This document shows, in pieces, positions 43,737-52,338 of a stretch of 52,338 nt of DNA. The notes under the pieces were generated by a model. That model was given only the letters and a program-made list of their open reading frames with translations. It ran no database searches and had not been told where the DNA came from. Numbering within the stretch: position 1 is the stretch's first letter; the number at the start of each line of letters is the position of its first letter. The stretch spans positions 1 to 52,338 of the forward strand of contig JAFURY010000108.1 of NCBI GenBank assembly GCA_017480795.1, written 5' to 3'. The translations under genes and the position numbers were made by a program. This stretch comes from Succinivibrionaceae bacterium (lineage in GTDB: Bacteria; Pseudomonadota; Gammaproteobacteria; Enterobacterales; Succinivibrionaceae).

Positions 43737-46700
43737 GCCTCGCTCCTTCTCAGAATCACCTGTCCCAGACGGAAGCAGAAATCCCGTCCCGCGGGGAGCC
43801 GCGACGAGCCCAGATAACCCAGCGTCTCGTACTTCTCAAGCGCCGGCCAGCGCCGGGTCATGAAATCAAAAAAACTCTCCACGGAGATCTCGGTTCCCCG
43901 CCCGGTAACCACCGCACCGGCAAGTTCCCCGTCCGCAAGCAGCTCTCTGAGATCCGAAAGACATCGGTCCGCCTCCAGCATTTTTGCTCCAAGAGCCTTT
44001 CTCCTGCCTTTGGCCGGCTTCTCCTGCGATACGGTCGCGTCCTCCGCCTCCTGACTGCTCCTGAAACCGCTCAGATCGGAAAACGCATCCCCCTGGCCGT
44101 CGCATGATTTTTCTCCGGTCGGGGACGAATCGGCAAGGAAAAGATCGGTTGAAGAAGAAACGGTCAGGGAAGGGTCGGCCAAAGAATAATCGCCGGCGGA
44201 GGAAACGGAAACTGAAGCGGACGGCAGCGCCGAAGGAAGAGACAAATCTGAATTATCGCCGTCAGATCTGCTCTTCCGCGGATATGTATTTGCCACGGTC
44301 GGAGAACCGCCGCTGAAGGCGGAAGGGGAAAAATCCCGCAGAAACGCGGTTGTCTTTCCGCCGGGCGCCGCGCCGCTCCCCGCCGCCTGCCTCCCTGCTG
44401 ACTGCGCCGGCGCCTCGCGGGGTCCAAGATCCGCAAACCTTGCGGATATCTTCAGATTTGACATGATGTTCGCCGGAAGTCTTGCCGGCTCCCGCCCTGA
44501 GGCCTTCATGGCCGCCTCCAGGTATCGGCTCCATTTCAGATTCAGTTTCACCAGTTCCCCCTGTCTTGCCTCGGCGATCTTTTCCGCCGCCAGCTGCTGA
44601 TAAAGTTCGCCCTTTCCGTCAAACACCAGACCGCCGGTGAGAATGATCCTGCGAGTGTTGGTGGCTACGCCGCAGAGCCTTCTGCCGGAGGCGAGTTCCC
44701 GGGCCAGGGCGAACAGAAATTCCGCCGCAGGGCCGGAGTCTGCCGGCAGAGCAATTCCAGCAAACCGCAGAATGTCGGAATTCTCTTCTGTTGCGGCGAC
44801 GGCTTTCCCGACTCCCTTATATTCCTTCTCTTCGGCCGCGTTTTTTCTTTCTCTGACCGCATCGTTTCTCTCTCCGACCGCGTCGCTCCTCTCTCCGACC
44901 GAGCCGTTCCTCTCTCCAACCGCGACGTTCCTCTCTCCAACCGCGACGTTCCTCTCTCCGACTTCGCATTCTTTATCTGCGTATACGTCCTTCCTCTTTC
45001 TGATCTCGCCTTTTCTGTCTCCGCCAGGATATCCACCCAGATTACCGATCCCGACATCTGCGCAAGCGTCGCTATCGCTTTTCGGCACGGCGTCATCGGG
45101 GGCGACAGTTTCCCTGCCGGTCATGGCGCAGGGCTGGTCGGAGGTCTCCATCCCGCGCTCCACCTCCAAAGAAGGAACCAATGCATCGCCATCCCCGGAG
45201 TCTGTTTCATCCGCAGATACCGTCACAGTATCATCCCCCGTGGAAAATGGATTTTCTCCCTGCGCCGTCCTGCTCTCGCTTCGGTTTCCGCTCTCTTTGC
45301 CGGCAGCCTGCTTCGTTCCGGCTGAGGCCCCGGCGGTATTCTTCCGGACAATGGTTTTCTTCCCGCCAATGGCGTTCTTCTCTTCAGCAGTTTTCTTCCC
45401 GCCAGCGGCGTTCTTCTCTTCGGATTTAATCTGGCCGGCTGAGCCGCTGCCGGATTTTTTCTCGCTGACAGAGGTTATCCCGACCGACGTTCCAATTCCT
45501 GATTTCACAGCCGTTTTGTTCTTCCCTGCCTTGCGCGTTCTTTTTCCGGCAGCGCTCTTTGCATCATTTTCACCTTCATCCACAGAACCGTCATCCGCCA
45601 GCAGCGTCTCGGCAAGATCTGGATTAATCCTCCTGAAATCGGCAAAGTCCATCTCCTGCTCATCCTCCCAGGAGTTCTGCTCTCCCGAGAAGGATCCGTC
45701 AGAAAGGACTCCATCAGAAAGCGCTCCGTCAGATGTTTCTGCTCCTGCTGCGGTGAATTCAGGAGACAGAGGCGATGAGGCAACAGTCCTGTCACCCGCA
45801 GGCGAAATGTCCATGTCGGGTTTTCCGCTCGTGGCATCTTTGAAAGCATCGTCCGCTCCTTTTTCAGCCGCGCCGCCTGTCCATGCGGCGATGCCGTCCG
45901 CCGAAGCCTCGCCGTCTGCCCACGTCCCGATGCCGTCTGCCAAATGCTCGTCCCCGCAGGAAATGGATTGCGGATCATTTTTCCCGTCCGGCATCTCGTG
46001 GCGCGCGCCGGCATTCGCCGGATCAGCCTGTTCTCTATTCCTTCGCTGCGCCCCTTTCGCATCCGGCTCCGGCAGTCTGACATTCTTTCCGCCGGACCCG
46101 TTCTGCGTCCCATGCAGCCGGACGAAGTTCATCGGGCCAAACAGAGTCAGCGGATCCGAAACGCCTTTGGCGGGCGTTTCATCCGCCGATTTTGCTTCCC
46201 GGAAAGTTTCTCCCCTGAAAGTCTGCGCCTCGTCATTTTTAGCTTCGAAATTCAGCCTTCCGGCATTCTGCCTGTACTCGGCAGCCCCGGATATGCCGCC
46301 TGTTTTCCCGTCCACAGCCGCGCATGAGGCATCAACTGAATTTGCGCGCCATTCAGGCGCAAGTGTTTTTACCTTGACATCAGAACCTTCTTCGGCTTCC
46401 TGCGACGCGTTCTGACCCTTCAGGACGCGGACGGAAACACCCGCCTGAATATCCCTGTCGTTCACTGAACCGGCTCCGCCGGCGGAAATCGCCGCCGGAA
46501 TTTCAGAGCCGGCCGCACTGACAGGGACTGATGCAACGCGACTCAAGCGGGCATCTGCCACCGCTGGATAAACACCTGCTGTCGCGGCTGCGCTCCTGTC
46601 CGGAGATCTGTCGGCAGGTGCCGGGATCAGCACCTCCGCCGTTCCGGCTGCCGGCAATTCCGTCGCCGCAGATTTCATCTCCACCGAGCCGACCGCCCGC

Positions 46701-48133
46701 CCCGGCTCGTCTCTTTGAGTCGTATCTGCCCCCGGCGCCGGCGTTCCGCCGTCGTAAAGCAGATCACGGATGGCCGGCGGCATTACCCTGGGAAAGATGA
46801 AGGCGCCGTCGGAGAGTTTCAGCGCGTCAATCTCCGTGGCGTTTTCAATATCCGGCATGATTCTGAAATACTTCAGCCTTGCCGGATCCCCGTCCTCCTG
46901 CTCCTCCCAGCGGTACTCGGCATACCCCCGCTCCAGCAGGATCGAAGCCAGTTCCTCGGGATCCCGGGGCACGGCCGGAATTCTCATCTGATCCAGCAGC
47001 TGGCTGATGCTGCCGGCGCAGCGCCAGAGAATGTAGGTTCCGCTGTCCAGCACCCACACCCGGGCGCCTGGCCGGTTCACCGTCCAGGCTCCGCTGTCCA
47101 TCAGCCGGATCACCGCCTCCAGAATGTACCGCTCAGCCGGAATGCAGGTGGCCAGATCAGAGGCGTCAAGCCGCAGGGAGGCAAGATCCCTCCGGGCGGA
47201 TTCCTGATCCGCCATGGTGACTATGCGTCCCAGAGGAGTAGCCAGAAGGTTCCCCGTTGCCAGGTTGTAAAGAGCCACCAGAATGTCCCGGCTGGCCCCC
47301 GGAGAGAGAAAACCCCGGATCTCCCGGGTGAGAACCAGATCAAGGGCCATGAGATTAAGCTGCTCGTGACGTCGGAAGCGCCCTGAAATCCACTCCGGGT
47401 AATACCGCTCCACGAAATTTTCCCGGCCCCACTGGTAAAGGGAGGAAACAAAGGGGTTCCAGGTGCTCCGACCGTCGGCGCTTCTGACGATCATGTCCGA
47501 GACGGGCTTGCCGATGTCGTGGGCCAGCCCGGCAACCAGATATCCCACCCGCCAGCGGAACTCCATGTCCCGCCTGCGGCCGGGCATGGAGGAACGGTCA
47601 AGCACCAGTCCCCGGCTCATCTGAACCGCCAGCATGGCGGTCTCAAGACCGTGCCGGAACAAACCGCCAGGTCCCCGGTGATGGTTGCGTTCGGAAGCCG
47701 GCAGCAGGTGGGCGTAGGATGCGTAGGAAAAAAGCAGCGGCCGGAGGTAGTCGCGGCAGAATCCGCTGTCGGCTCCCGCCGCTTCGGCAAGTTCGGCGAT
47801 TTCGTTTTCCGAGGCGGCCATGATCTCCTCGGGCGGGATCATGTCAAAGCCCGCAAAGCCCCCGGAGGGATTGGGATCCGGGGTTCTGATCTGCGCGCCT
47901 CCCGCGGCAGGCGCCGCCTCCGCCAGGGCGGAAATCGCGTCGCCAGACTGGCGCGAACCGTCACCGTCACCGGCATCGGGAGCCGCGGCGACGGATGTCC
48001 CGTCCGCACCGAATCGCCGACAGTCCCGCGTATCTTGGGCTCGGAACGCTCCGTCCTCTGAGAGACCGGATTCTTCCCCGCTCACGCCCCGCAGTCCTCG
48101 CGCCAGAGATCTGAAAATCGCTTCAAAGATCAT
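43733..48133 (-). CDS. traI: TraI-type MOBH relaxase with very long low-complexity linker
   Basis: About 1466 residues from ATG 48133 (a TTG at 48175 is an alternative). The N-terminal TraI_2 domain has the MOBH signature: a His cluster NHHRGPGGLFRHG (about 150-162), LAHDIGKP (His205-Asp206, HD-type metal site) and SRDILVALYNLATG. This enzyme nicks oriT and pilots the strand through TraD. The C-terminal part (about 1170-1300 and the last 80 residues) resembles the TraI_2 C-terminal domain (RRIILTGGLVFDGKGELY). Between them lie about 700 residues of Ala/Ser/Gly/Asp/Lys-rich low complexity, including Lys-rich tracts and a VGERN heptad repeat. SXT TraI is about 720 residues, so the linker roughly doubles the protein. 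Confidence 0.9.
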   Translation of the reverse strand: MIFEAIFRSLARGLRGVSGEESGLSEDGAFRAQDTRDCRRFGADGTSVAAAPDAGDGDGSRQSGDAISALAEAAPAAGGAQIRTPDPNPSGGFAGFDMIPPEEIMAASENEIAELAEAAGADSGFCRDYLRPLLFSYASYAHLLPASERNHHRGPGGLFRHGLETAMLAVQMSRGLVLDRSSMPGRRRDMEFRWRVGYLVAGLAHDIGKPVSDMIVRSADGRSTWNPFVSSLYQWGRENFVERYYPEWISGRFRRHEQLNLMALDLVLTREIRGFLSPGASRDILVALYNLATGNLLATPLGRIVTMADQESARRDLASLRLDASDLATCIPAERYILEAVIRLMDSGAWTVNRPGARVWVLDSGTYILWRCAGSISQLLDQMRIPAVPRDPEELASILLERGYAEYRWEEQEDGDPARLKYFRIMPDIENATEIDALKLSDGAFIFPRVMPPAIRDLLYDGGTPAPGADTTQRDEPGRAVGSVEMKSAATELPAAGTAEVLIPAPADRSPDRSAAATAGVYPAVADARLSRVASVPVSAAGSEIPAAISAGGAGSVNDRDIQAGVSVRVLKGQNASQEAEEGSDVKVKTLAPEWRANSVDASCAAVDGKTGGISGAAEYRQNAGRLNFEAKNDEAQTFRGETFREAKSADETPAKGVSDPLTLFGPMNFVRLHGTQNGSGGKNVRLPEPDAKGAQRRNREQADPANAGARHEMPDGKNDPQSISCGDEHLADGIGTWADGEASADGIAAWTGGAAEKGADDAFKDATSGKPDMDISPAGDRTVASSPLSPEFTAAGAETSDGALSDGVLSDGSFSGEQNSWEDEQEMDFADFRRINPDLAETLLADDGSVDEGENDAKSAAGKRTRKAGKNKTAVKSGIGTSVGITSVSEKKSGSGSAGQIKSEEKNAAGGKKTAEEKNAIGGKKTIVRKNTAGASAGTKQAAGKESGNRSESRTAQGENPFSTGDDTVTVSADETDSGDGDALVPSLEVERGMETSDQPCAMTGRETVAPDDAVPKSDSDACADVGIGNLGGYPGGDRKGEIRKRKDVYADKECEVGERNVAVGERNVAVGERNGSVGERSDAVGERNDAVRERKNAAEEKEYKGVGKAVAATEENSDILRFAGIALPADSGPAAEFLFALARELASGRRLCGVATNTRRIILTGGLVFDGKGELYQQLAAEKIAEARQGELVKLNLKWSRYLEAAMKASGREPARLPANIMSNLKISARFADLGPREAPAQSAGRQAAGSGAAPGGKTTAFLRDFSPSAFSGGSPTVANTYPRKSRSDGDNSDLSLPSALPSASVSVSSAGDYSLADPSLTVSSSTDLFLADSSPTGEKSCDGQGDAFSDLSGFRSSQEAEDATVSQEKPAKGRRKALGAKMLEADRCLSDLRELLADGELAGAVVTGRGTEISVESFFDFMTRRWPALEKYETLGYLGSSRLPAGRDFCFRLGQVILRRSEA
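44860..44965 (-). repeat. 21-bp tandem repeats in traI (VGERNxA heptads)
   Basis: About five units of seven codons each. Two are identical at the DNA level: 44918-44938 and 44939-44959 (plus-strand unit begins AACCGCGACGTTCC). Likely length-variable among strains. Confidence 0.8.
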
Positions 48134-48543
48134 TTCGAAGCGCCGCCTGCTCTGCCCTGACCAAGCCAGATGCAACGCCTGTGATCATGCGCGCCGCTCC
48201 GCGCCTGAGCGTCTCATGCCACACTCCGCCTTTGCCGCATCTTTTCATGCCTCCGTACCTTTCCATGTCGCCGCTTCCTATCATGCTGCCGCTGTTCTGA
48301 TGTTCGTCGGTTCTTTCATGCAACAGCCTCTTTTCATGTCGCAACCTTTGCAGCGTCTTTTCATGTCGCGTCTTTTCATGTCGCGTCTTTTCATGTCGCC
48401 ATCCTTTCCCGGCTCTTTTCTTGTTGTCGCCACGTCTCATGCTCGCCGTCTCTTCTCATGTCGCCTACACTCGTCAAGACCGCCGCCATTTTTGATGTTC
48501 ATGCCGCCGCCGTTCCCGTATCTTTTCACTTCGCCGTTTTTGT
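48134..48543. other. Repeat-rich leader between traI and the FlhC-like gene
   Basis: About 410 bp. The plus strand shows many copies of a CTTTTCATG-like word (minus: CATGAAAAG), including three perfect 15-bp tandem copies at 48355-48399. A minus-strand frame (48123-48440) translates these as RHEKT repeats and is probably not a gene. A promoter/operator or iteron region is likely. Confidence 0.5.
48355..48399. repeat. Three tandem copies of a 15-bp iteron-like repeat
   Basis: GTCTTTTCATGTCGC is repeated exactly at 48355-48369, 48370-48384 and 48385-48399; looser copies of TTTTCATGYC flank it over about 250 bp. Confidence 0.85.
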
Positions 48544-50130
48544 TCACCGCCTTCTTGCGCCCGAAAGAAAGTCCCCAGGCTCGTAGATGGCGTCGGTTAC
48601 CCTTAGCGGCGTGCGCTTGAGTTTGCGGCAGAAGCAGCATCCGCAGCTGTTGCTCTGATAGTTGTACTGGTAGGGAAAGCCGGCTCCTGTTTTCAGATGG
48701 AACTCGGAAAACAGCCGGCAGCCGCGGGATGAGACGTAATCGCAGGGGGAGGTATCGGCGAGAGTCAGCGCAAAGAGCGAAAGCCTCCGCACCGGCAGGG
48801 GCTCCAGATGGCGACTGGTGCCGGCAAGCACCGACAGGTACATCTCCATCGCGGCCACCGTCTTGCGGATCTGAGTCGCGGGAGAGCGCTGGTAGTTGCG
48901 GTAGCGGGCCTCCATCAGCAGAAGAATGTTGAAGAACAGCGTCTGGTGGCACAGGATCTCCATATCGCTGAGCTCAAAGGTTTTGTCCCAGCGCTCGGCC
49001 AGGCGCTGGCGCTCTCTGAAGCATTCTCCGGCCAGAGAGTTGCGTCTGCTCTGCACCACCTTGTTGCTTACCCCGAAGGCCCGGCAGATGAAGGAGGTGT
49101 CGAAATCAAGGATCACCAGTTCTCTGACCAGACTGGACAGGATCAGGGACGTGTCAGGCTCTAGGATCCGCCTGCTGATGTCCGGCGGCTCCTTCATCCA
49201 CGCCCTGGCGCAGGAGGCGCAGATTTCGGTAAGAAGATATACCTGCCGGGTTCTGATGTCCTGCGCCGCCAGCATGGCGTCCGTCCGGTTTTCCAGAGCG
49301 GCGGCCCTGTCTTCGCAGCCGTGAAGCCGGATCAGTTCCTCGAAGACCGAGCAATCCACCGTCTGCTGAAGTCTGAAATCAAGTTCCCGGGGAGGAGAGG
49401 ATTCGCAGGCGTCCCCAAGGATCATCATGAACTTCGCCCGCCAGTTGCCGTCGGAGCCGAAACCTCCGCCGCCTCCCGCGATAGCCGGGGCGCAGACTGG
49501 CATAAGCATCAGCATGATGCGCCGGCTTCTGAGACCGTGATCGGGAGCAAGGCGCCTGATGAGGCCGCACACCTTCCCGAAGTCGCCCCCGGGCGCGCCG
49601 TAATCGTCAAGATAGGTCGCATCCCCGCCTGCGGCGGCCGCCTGCGATTTTCCGACCGCGCCCTGCGGCGGGCGGCGGATGACAAAGCCCGACATGGGCA
49701 GCATGGCGAACTGCCCCGCTATCTGCTCGATGACCTCCTGTCTGCGGTTCTTGCGCCCGCGGCCGGAGCCGCGGATGAGTTCCGCCTGACGGATGCGATC
49801 CTCCAGCATCCGGCGGTAGCCGTCGGCGTACTCGCAGGAAACGAAACGCTGTTCGTCGCCTGAGATCTCCTCCAGAAACACCCGCCAGGCCAGGTAGTTG
49901 AAATCCCGGCTGCTCTGACCGCCGTCAAGACTCCACCTTGCTCTGATACCCAGCGTCGGCTCCAGTTCATGCAATGTCAGCGTCCTGATCTCTCCGGCCG
50001 AAGATGTCATGTTCTTTGGGATCCGGGCGGATTTTTCACTGCTTCCTCCGGATAAACCGTCTTTTCTCGTCTGTCTGGTTCCATAGACATTCTGAATGGA
50101 CTCAAGAAAGGAAGAAATCAGCTCCTGCAT
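48544..50130 (-). CDS. Putative transfer activator with FlhC-like C-terminal region
   Basis: 528 residues. The last 200 resemble FlhC, a zinc-binding transcription activator: a helix-turn-helix-like stretch (about 333-367, beginning LVRELVILDFDTSFICRAFG and ending SRRNSLAG, comparable to the start of FlhC), then QTLFFNILLLMEARYRNYQ, then a cysteine cluster (C463, C471, C496, C498, C499, C501) where FlhC has its zinc site. SXT (SetC/SetD) and IncA/C (AcaC/AcaD) elements use FlhCD-type activators to switch on transfer genes, so such a role fits the position beside traI. The N-terminal 330 residues are unassigned, and the first Cys pair is spaced x7 rather than x2. GGAGAAAATTT before ATG 50130 is a good ribosome site. 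Assignment is tentative. Confidence 0.5.
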   Translation of the reverse strand: MQELISSFLESIQNVYGTRQTRKDGLSGGSSEKSARIPKNMTSSAGEIRTLTLHELEPTLGIRARWSLDGGQSSRDFNYLAWRVFLEEISGDEQRFVSCEYADGYRRMLEDRIRQAELIRGSGRGRKNRRQEVIEQIAGQFAMLPMSGFVIRRPPQGAVGKSQAAAAGGDATYLDDYGAPGGDFGKVCGLIRRLAPDHGLRSRRIMLMLMPVCAPAIAGGGGGFGSDGNWRAKFMMILGDACESSPPRELDFRLQQTVDCSVFEELIRLHGCEDRAAALENRTDAMLAAQDIRTRQVYLLTEICASCARAWMKEPPDISRRILEPDTSLILSSLVRELVILDFDTSFICRAFGVSNKVVQSRRNSLAGECFRERQRLAERWDKTFELSDMEILCHQTLFFNILLLMEARYRNYQRSPATQIRKTVAAMEMYLSVLAGTSRHLEPLPVRRLSLFALTLADTSPCDYVSSRGCRLFSEFHLKTGAGFPYQYNYQSNSCGCCFCRKLKRTPLRVTDAIYEPGDFLSGARRR

Positions 50131-50887
50131 AAATTTTCTCCATAATCAGCGGGATTCAGAATACAGCGGCCAGAGGATCGCACGCGGTCCCGAACTGGCT
50201 TCAAAAATCCATTTTCACGCCGCGTAGAACCGGGACATACCGACAAAAATCCGATAAAACCGTAAAAAAGTATGGAAATTATTATAAATTGAACACAAAT
50301 CGCGCAATGACAGACCGATCAGATCATAAAGAAACCAGGGGATTAAAATCCCTTTGCGGGCGGGAAAGACGGATCCGCCACGAAATATCCCGACCGATTA
50401 ATGGCTTTTCATAAGGCAGGACAGGTCATGAAAGAGAAAAGAAGAGACGGCAGGCTGGGAATAAGAGCGGCCATGCGTCGATGGAAGACCGGACGGGAGT
50501 GGCGGATGCAGGCGGCTGCAGTCTCTTCCCCACGGGAGAGGAGAGGGGCGCGTATGCGCTTTGATCTGGTGTAGCATTTTCCTGCCTCTGGCGGTGCAGG
50601 AGCAGTCCTCAGAAAACTTCAGTTCCCAGGCGGATATCGTAATGCCAATCTGTGATGTTTTCGCATCACAGACGCAGTCCTCTGAAAACGTCAGTTCCCG
50701 GGTTCGAAAGCGCTGTCAATGAAACGATGATGGTCACCGGCGCCGGCCTTCTGAAAATCTTAGGGACAACAACACAACAAACACAACACCAAAAACAAAG
50801 ACGAAGACGAAGACGAAGACAAAACCGAACGGCCAAGCGAATTCCGGACCGGAATACGCGTGTGGCTGACTTCAGGAGAAACAGACC
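50131..50887. other. Non-coding region with stem-loop and direct repeats
   Basis: About 750 bp with no credible gene between the divergent FlhC-like gene and the lipoprotein gene. Contains an AT-rich stretch (50260-50310), the repeat/stem-loop cluster at 50602-50699, an A-rich stretch and a GACGAA hexamer run near 50803-50822. Candidate oriT or regulatory region. Confidence 0.5.
50602..50699. repeat. Direct repeats flanking a perfect stem-loop (candidate oriT or operator)
   Basis: Two 26-base direct repeats (50602-50627 and 50674-50699, 24 of 26 bases alike, each starting GCAGTCCTC and ending CAGTTCCC) flank a hairpin TCTGTGATG (50649-50657), TTTTCG loop, CATCACAGA (50664-50672). No T run follows. 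Confidence 0.7.
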
Positions 50888-51334
50888 GTGGAGACAGGAA
50901 ACCGAACAGAGAAAAGCCCGAACGGCCTGACAGCGCCGACGCGCATTGCCGTACTGATGATGGTGGCGCTGACTGCCGGCGGCTGCGCCACTGGCGATGA
51001 AAAAGCATCCTCAGGTTCTGTTCAGAAAGAAAATCCCTGCCCAGTCCCGCTCAGCCGGGCCATCGAAGAAGACGCACCCCGCGCAGGCTTCGGATCGGAG
51101 CAGAAGAACACCCCGGCGCGTCCGCGCCGTTACCGACGGGATCCGGTGGCGGTGTGGTCTGATCTTGAAAAAGGGCGCATTCACGCGCTGGCAGGCGCCG
51201 AAGGTTTCAGGATATGCAGGCGCTATACCGGCTGTCGCGGACGAAACAGCCAGGATCGCGAACTTATGCGGATCCTTGCCGGACAGGAGCATGATCCGAA
51301 GGGATCGGCTCCGTCTTTCCGGATTGGGAAATGA
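50888..51334 (+). CDS. Putative small lipoprotein
   Basis: 148 residues from GTG 50888, preceded by AGGAG at nine-base spacing. A basic start is followed by a hydrophobic stretch and a lipobox (MMVALTAGG-C, Cys at about residue 33). The mature part is charged and basic (RPRRYRRDPVAVW) with a pair of Cys (CRRYTGC). I recognise no family. It lies next to the transfer genes but on the opposite strand. An overlapping frame at 50997-51530 is less convincing. Could be an entry-exclusion or accessory lipoprotein, or not a gene at all. Confidence 0.5.
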   Translation: METGNRTEKSPNGLTAPTRIAVLMMVALTAGGCATGDEKASSGSVQKENPCPVPLSRAIEEDAPRAGFGSEQKNTPARPRRYRRDPVAVWSDLEKGRIHALAGAEGFRICRRYTGCRGRNSQDRELMRILAGQEHDPKGSAPSFRIGK

Positions 51335-51889
51335 CCCAAATCAGATCCCGACACTTGCCCCGTTTCGTCTCTCTCTTCTACTCTCCTCCTCCGCTTCTCA
51401 CTCTTCGCCTGCTAACCTCCTAACCTCATCCTCCGCTATTCCACCAGTGAACATCAGAAATTTCAGCGGAATGCCGCGTTCCTTCAATCGCAAGCGCAAC
51501 CGCATCCTTCATCATCTGTCACGGTATTGAATTGAGTCGGTTTAATGACGTCTCAAATTATGATAAATTCATGTAGCGAAGAATGCTCATCCGGTAGGAT
51601 TTGACGTTTGTCGCTGATTTTCAGTCTTCTATCGAGTTGCAGGATCAACCGTTGAAGAAACCCTTCGCCTTTCACAACCGACACGAGATCCGAAAACATG
51701 ATTTAACGCGGCCTGGGATTGTCAAAGCCAAACCTGACTTGCGCAATAATCTCCCGGATTAATCTCTGAGAGCGGATAACCAGGCAGAAGGATTATGTAA
51801 GAGCAGGAACAGTATGCGCGCGGCGCTGATGCTGCCATCAAATTCTCATGTGTGGCGCGTGAGCGCCGAGGATCTGTGGTGCATAAACT
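51335..51889. other. Intergenic region before the Panacea-domain gene
   Basis: About 555 bp. A CT-rich stretch (51361-51430) and otherwise mixed composition. I see no gene, tRNA or clear promoter. Confidence 0.4.
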
Positions 51890-52216
51890 ATGAGAACCTC
51901 CGAATATACAGCCTCTGAAATAGCGGCCTATGTGGTCAAGTTTGCCTTTGATGAAACAGAGCCGGCCACAAATCTTGCATTGCAGAAGTTGCTGTACTTT
52001 TTTCAGTATGCTTCGCTTGTGGTATTGAACAAACCTTTAAACAGTACAATTCAGTTTGAAGCCTGGAATCACGGACCTGTTGTTCGGGAAGTCTATTCCA
52101 ATTACCGCATAAACGGCCCATGTCTGCTTTTCCCTGACAACTCGATTGATAATGCCTACAATGAAATGAAAGATCATTTCAGAGCAATCAACAAATATGT
52201 AATGGGTCTGAAATAA
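51890..52216 (+). CDS. Panacea-domain (SocA-like, DUF4065) protein, short
   Basis: 108 residues with the core of the Panacea/SocA domain: TASEIAAYVVKFA, LALQKLLYFFQYASLV, FEAWNHGPVVREVYSNYR. Panacea proteins are antitoxins in many toxin-antitoxin pairs, or proteolysis adaptors such as SocA, and are often carried on mobile elements. The domain usually runs to about 140-160 residues with a further conserved C-terminal part; here the frame stops at YVMGLK, so it is probably truncated. No toxin gene is visible upstream, and only about 120 bases remain to the window edge. A small GCCCC/GGGGC hairpin follows at 52234-52251. Confidence 0.75.
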   Translation: MRTSEYTASEIAAYVVKFAFDETEPATNLALQKLLYFFQYASLVVLNKPLNSTIQFEAWNHGPVVREVYSNYRINGPCLLFPDNSIDNAYNEMKDHFRAINKYVMGLK

Positions 52217-52338
52217 CTCAAAATGCCCCGTTCCAGAGGGGCTGATTACTCTGGATATGGTATCAAGATTCCAGTAGGTTTGTGCCATAGGTTCTTTAAA
52301 AATTCATGGTGATTCAGATCACATTTCAGAACAAATGA

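Noticed and set aside
44637..46415. 592-codon plus-strand frame opposite the traI linker
   Set aside because: It mirrors the low-complexity linker (Ser/Pro/Phe-rich) and has no recognisable domain or ribosome site.
50997..51530. 177-codon frame overlapping the putative lipoprotein
   Set aside because: Basic, Arg/Ser-rich with no domain; the overlapping frame has a lipobox and a better ribosome site.
1..52338. Integrase, attachment sites, tRNA or rRNA genes
   Set aside because: I found none that could be supported. The element's ends are probably outside the window.

Overview
The window is a stretch of a large conjugative element (ICE or conjugative plasmid) whose transfer genes resemble those of the SXT/R391 and IncA/C class in content and order. 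The organism is most likely a gammaproteobacterium or a related host-associated anaerobic proteobacterium. This rests on the SXT-type tra genes, a YjiH-family membrane protein, GC-rich coding sequence and a very large DUF285 (BspA-like) repeat family. The taxon is an inference; no rRNA or housekeeping marker is present.

Layout. (1) 1-5613, minus strand: traL, traE, traK, traB, traV and a traA-like pilin gene, tightly packed as the start of a mating-pair-formation operon that continues past the left edge. (2) 6112-9389, minus strand: a YjiH-like transporter-type membrane protein and an AlbA/Schlafen-type regulator with a GHKL ATPase-like region. (3) 10229-40488, plus strand: about 30 kb holding eleven paralogous proteins built almost entirely of 25-residue DUF285 solenoid repeats (P1-P11). 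A four-gene module is embedded between P4 and P5: two small related proteins, a MoxR-type AAA+ ATPase, and a protein with a zinc-metallopeptidase-like HEVMH motif plus a VWA/MIDAS domain. (4) 40865-48133, minus strand: a DUF4400 membrane protein, the coupling protein TraD and a large MOBH relaxase TraI. (5) 48355-52338: a repeat-rich traI leader, a protein with a FlhC-like C-terminal half (possible transfer activator), a stem-loop flanked by direct repeats (candidate oriT or operator), a small putative lipoprotein and a short Panacea-domain (SocA-like) protein.

Interpretation. Regions 2 and 3 lie exactly between the DUF4400 gene and traL, which is a known cargo hotspot in SXT/R391-family elements. 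The island is therefore best read as cargo. The repeat proteins have an N-terminal cap, a variable insert, 12-51 repeats and a C-terminal cap. None has a signal peptide or surface anchor, so despite the usual family label (BspA-like surface protein) they look cytoplasmic. Their co-location with a MoxR-VWA pair, which normally forms an ATP-driven remodelling machine, suggests an undescribed system in which a diversified set of solenoid recognition or effector proteins is served by one AAA+/VWA-peptidase engine. At least three of the eleven genes carry simple lesions (an 8-bp duplication frameshift in P1, an amber codon in P6, a 1-bp frameshift in P7), and there is clear repeat duplication. Both point to rapid diversification, or on/off switching, of the array. 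Function is inferred from composition and context only.
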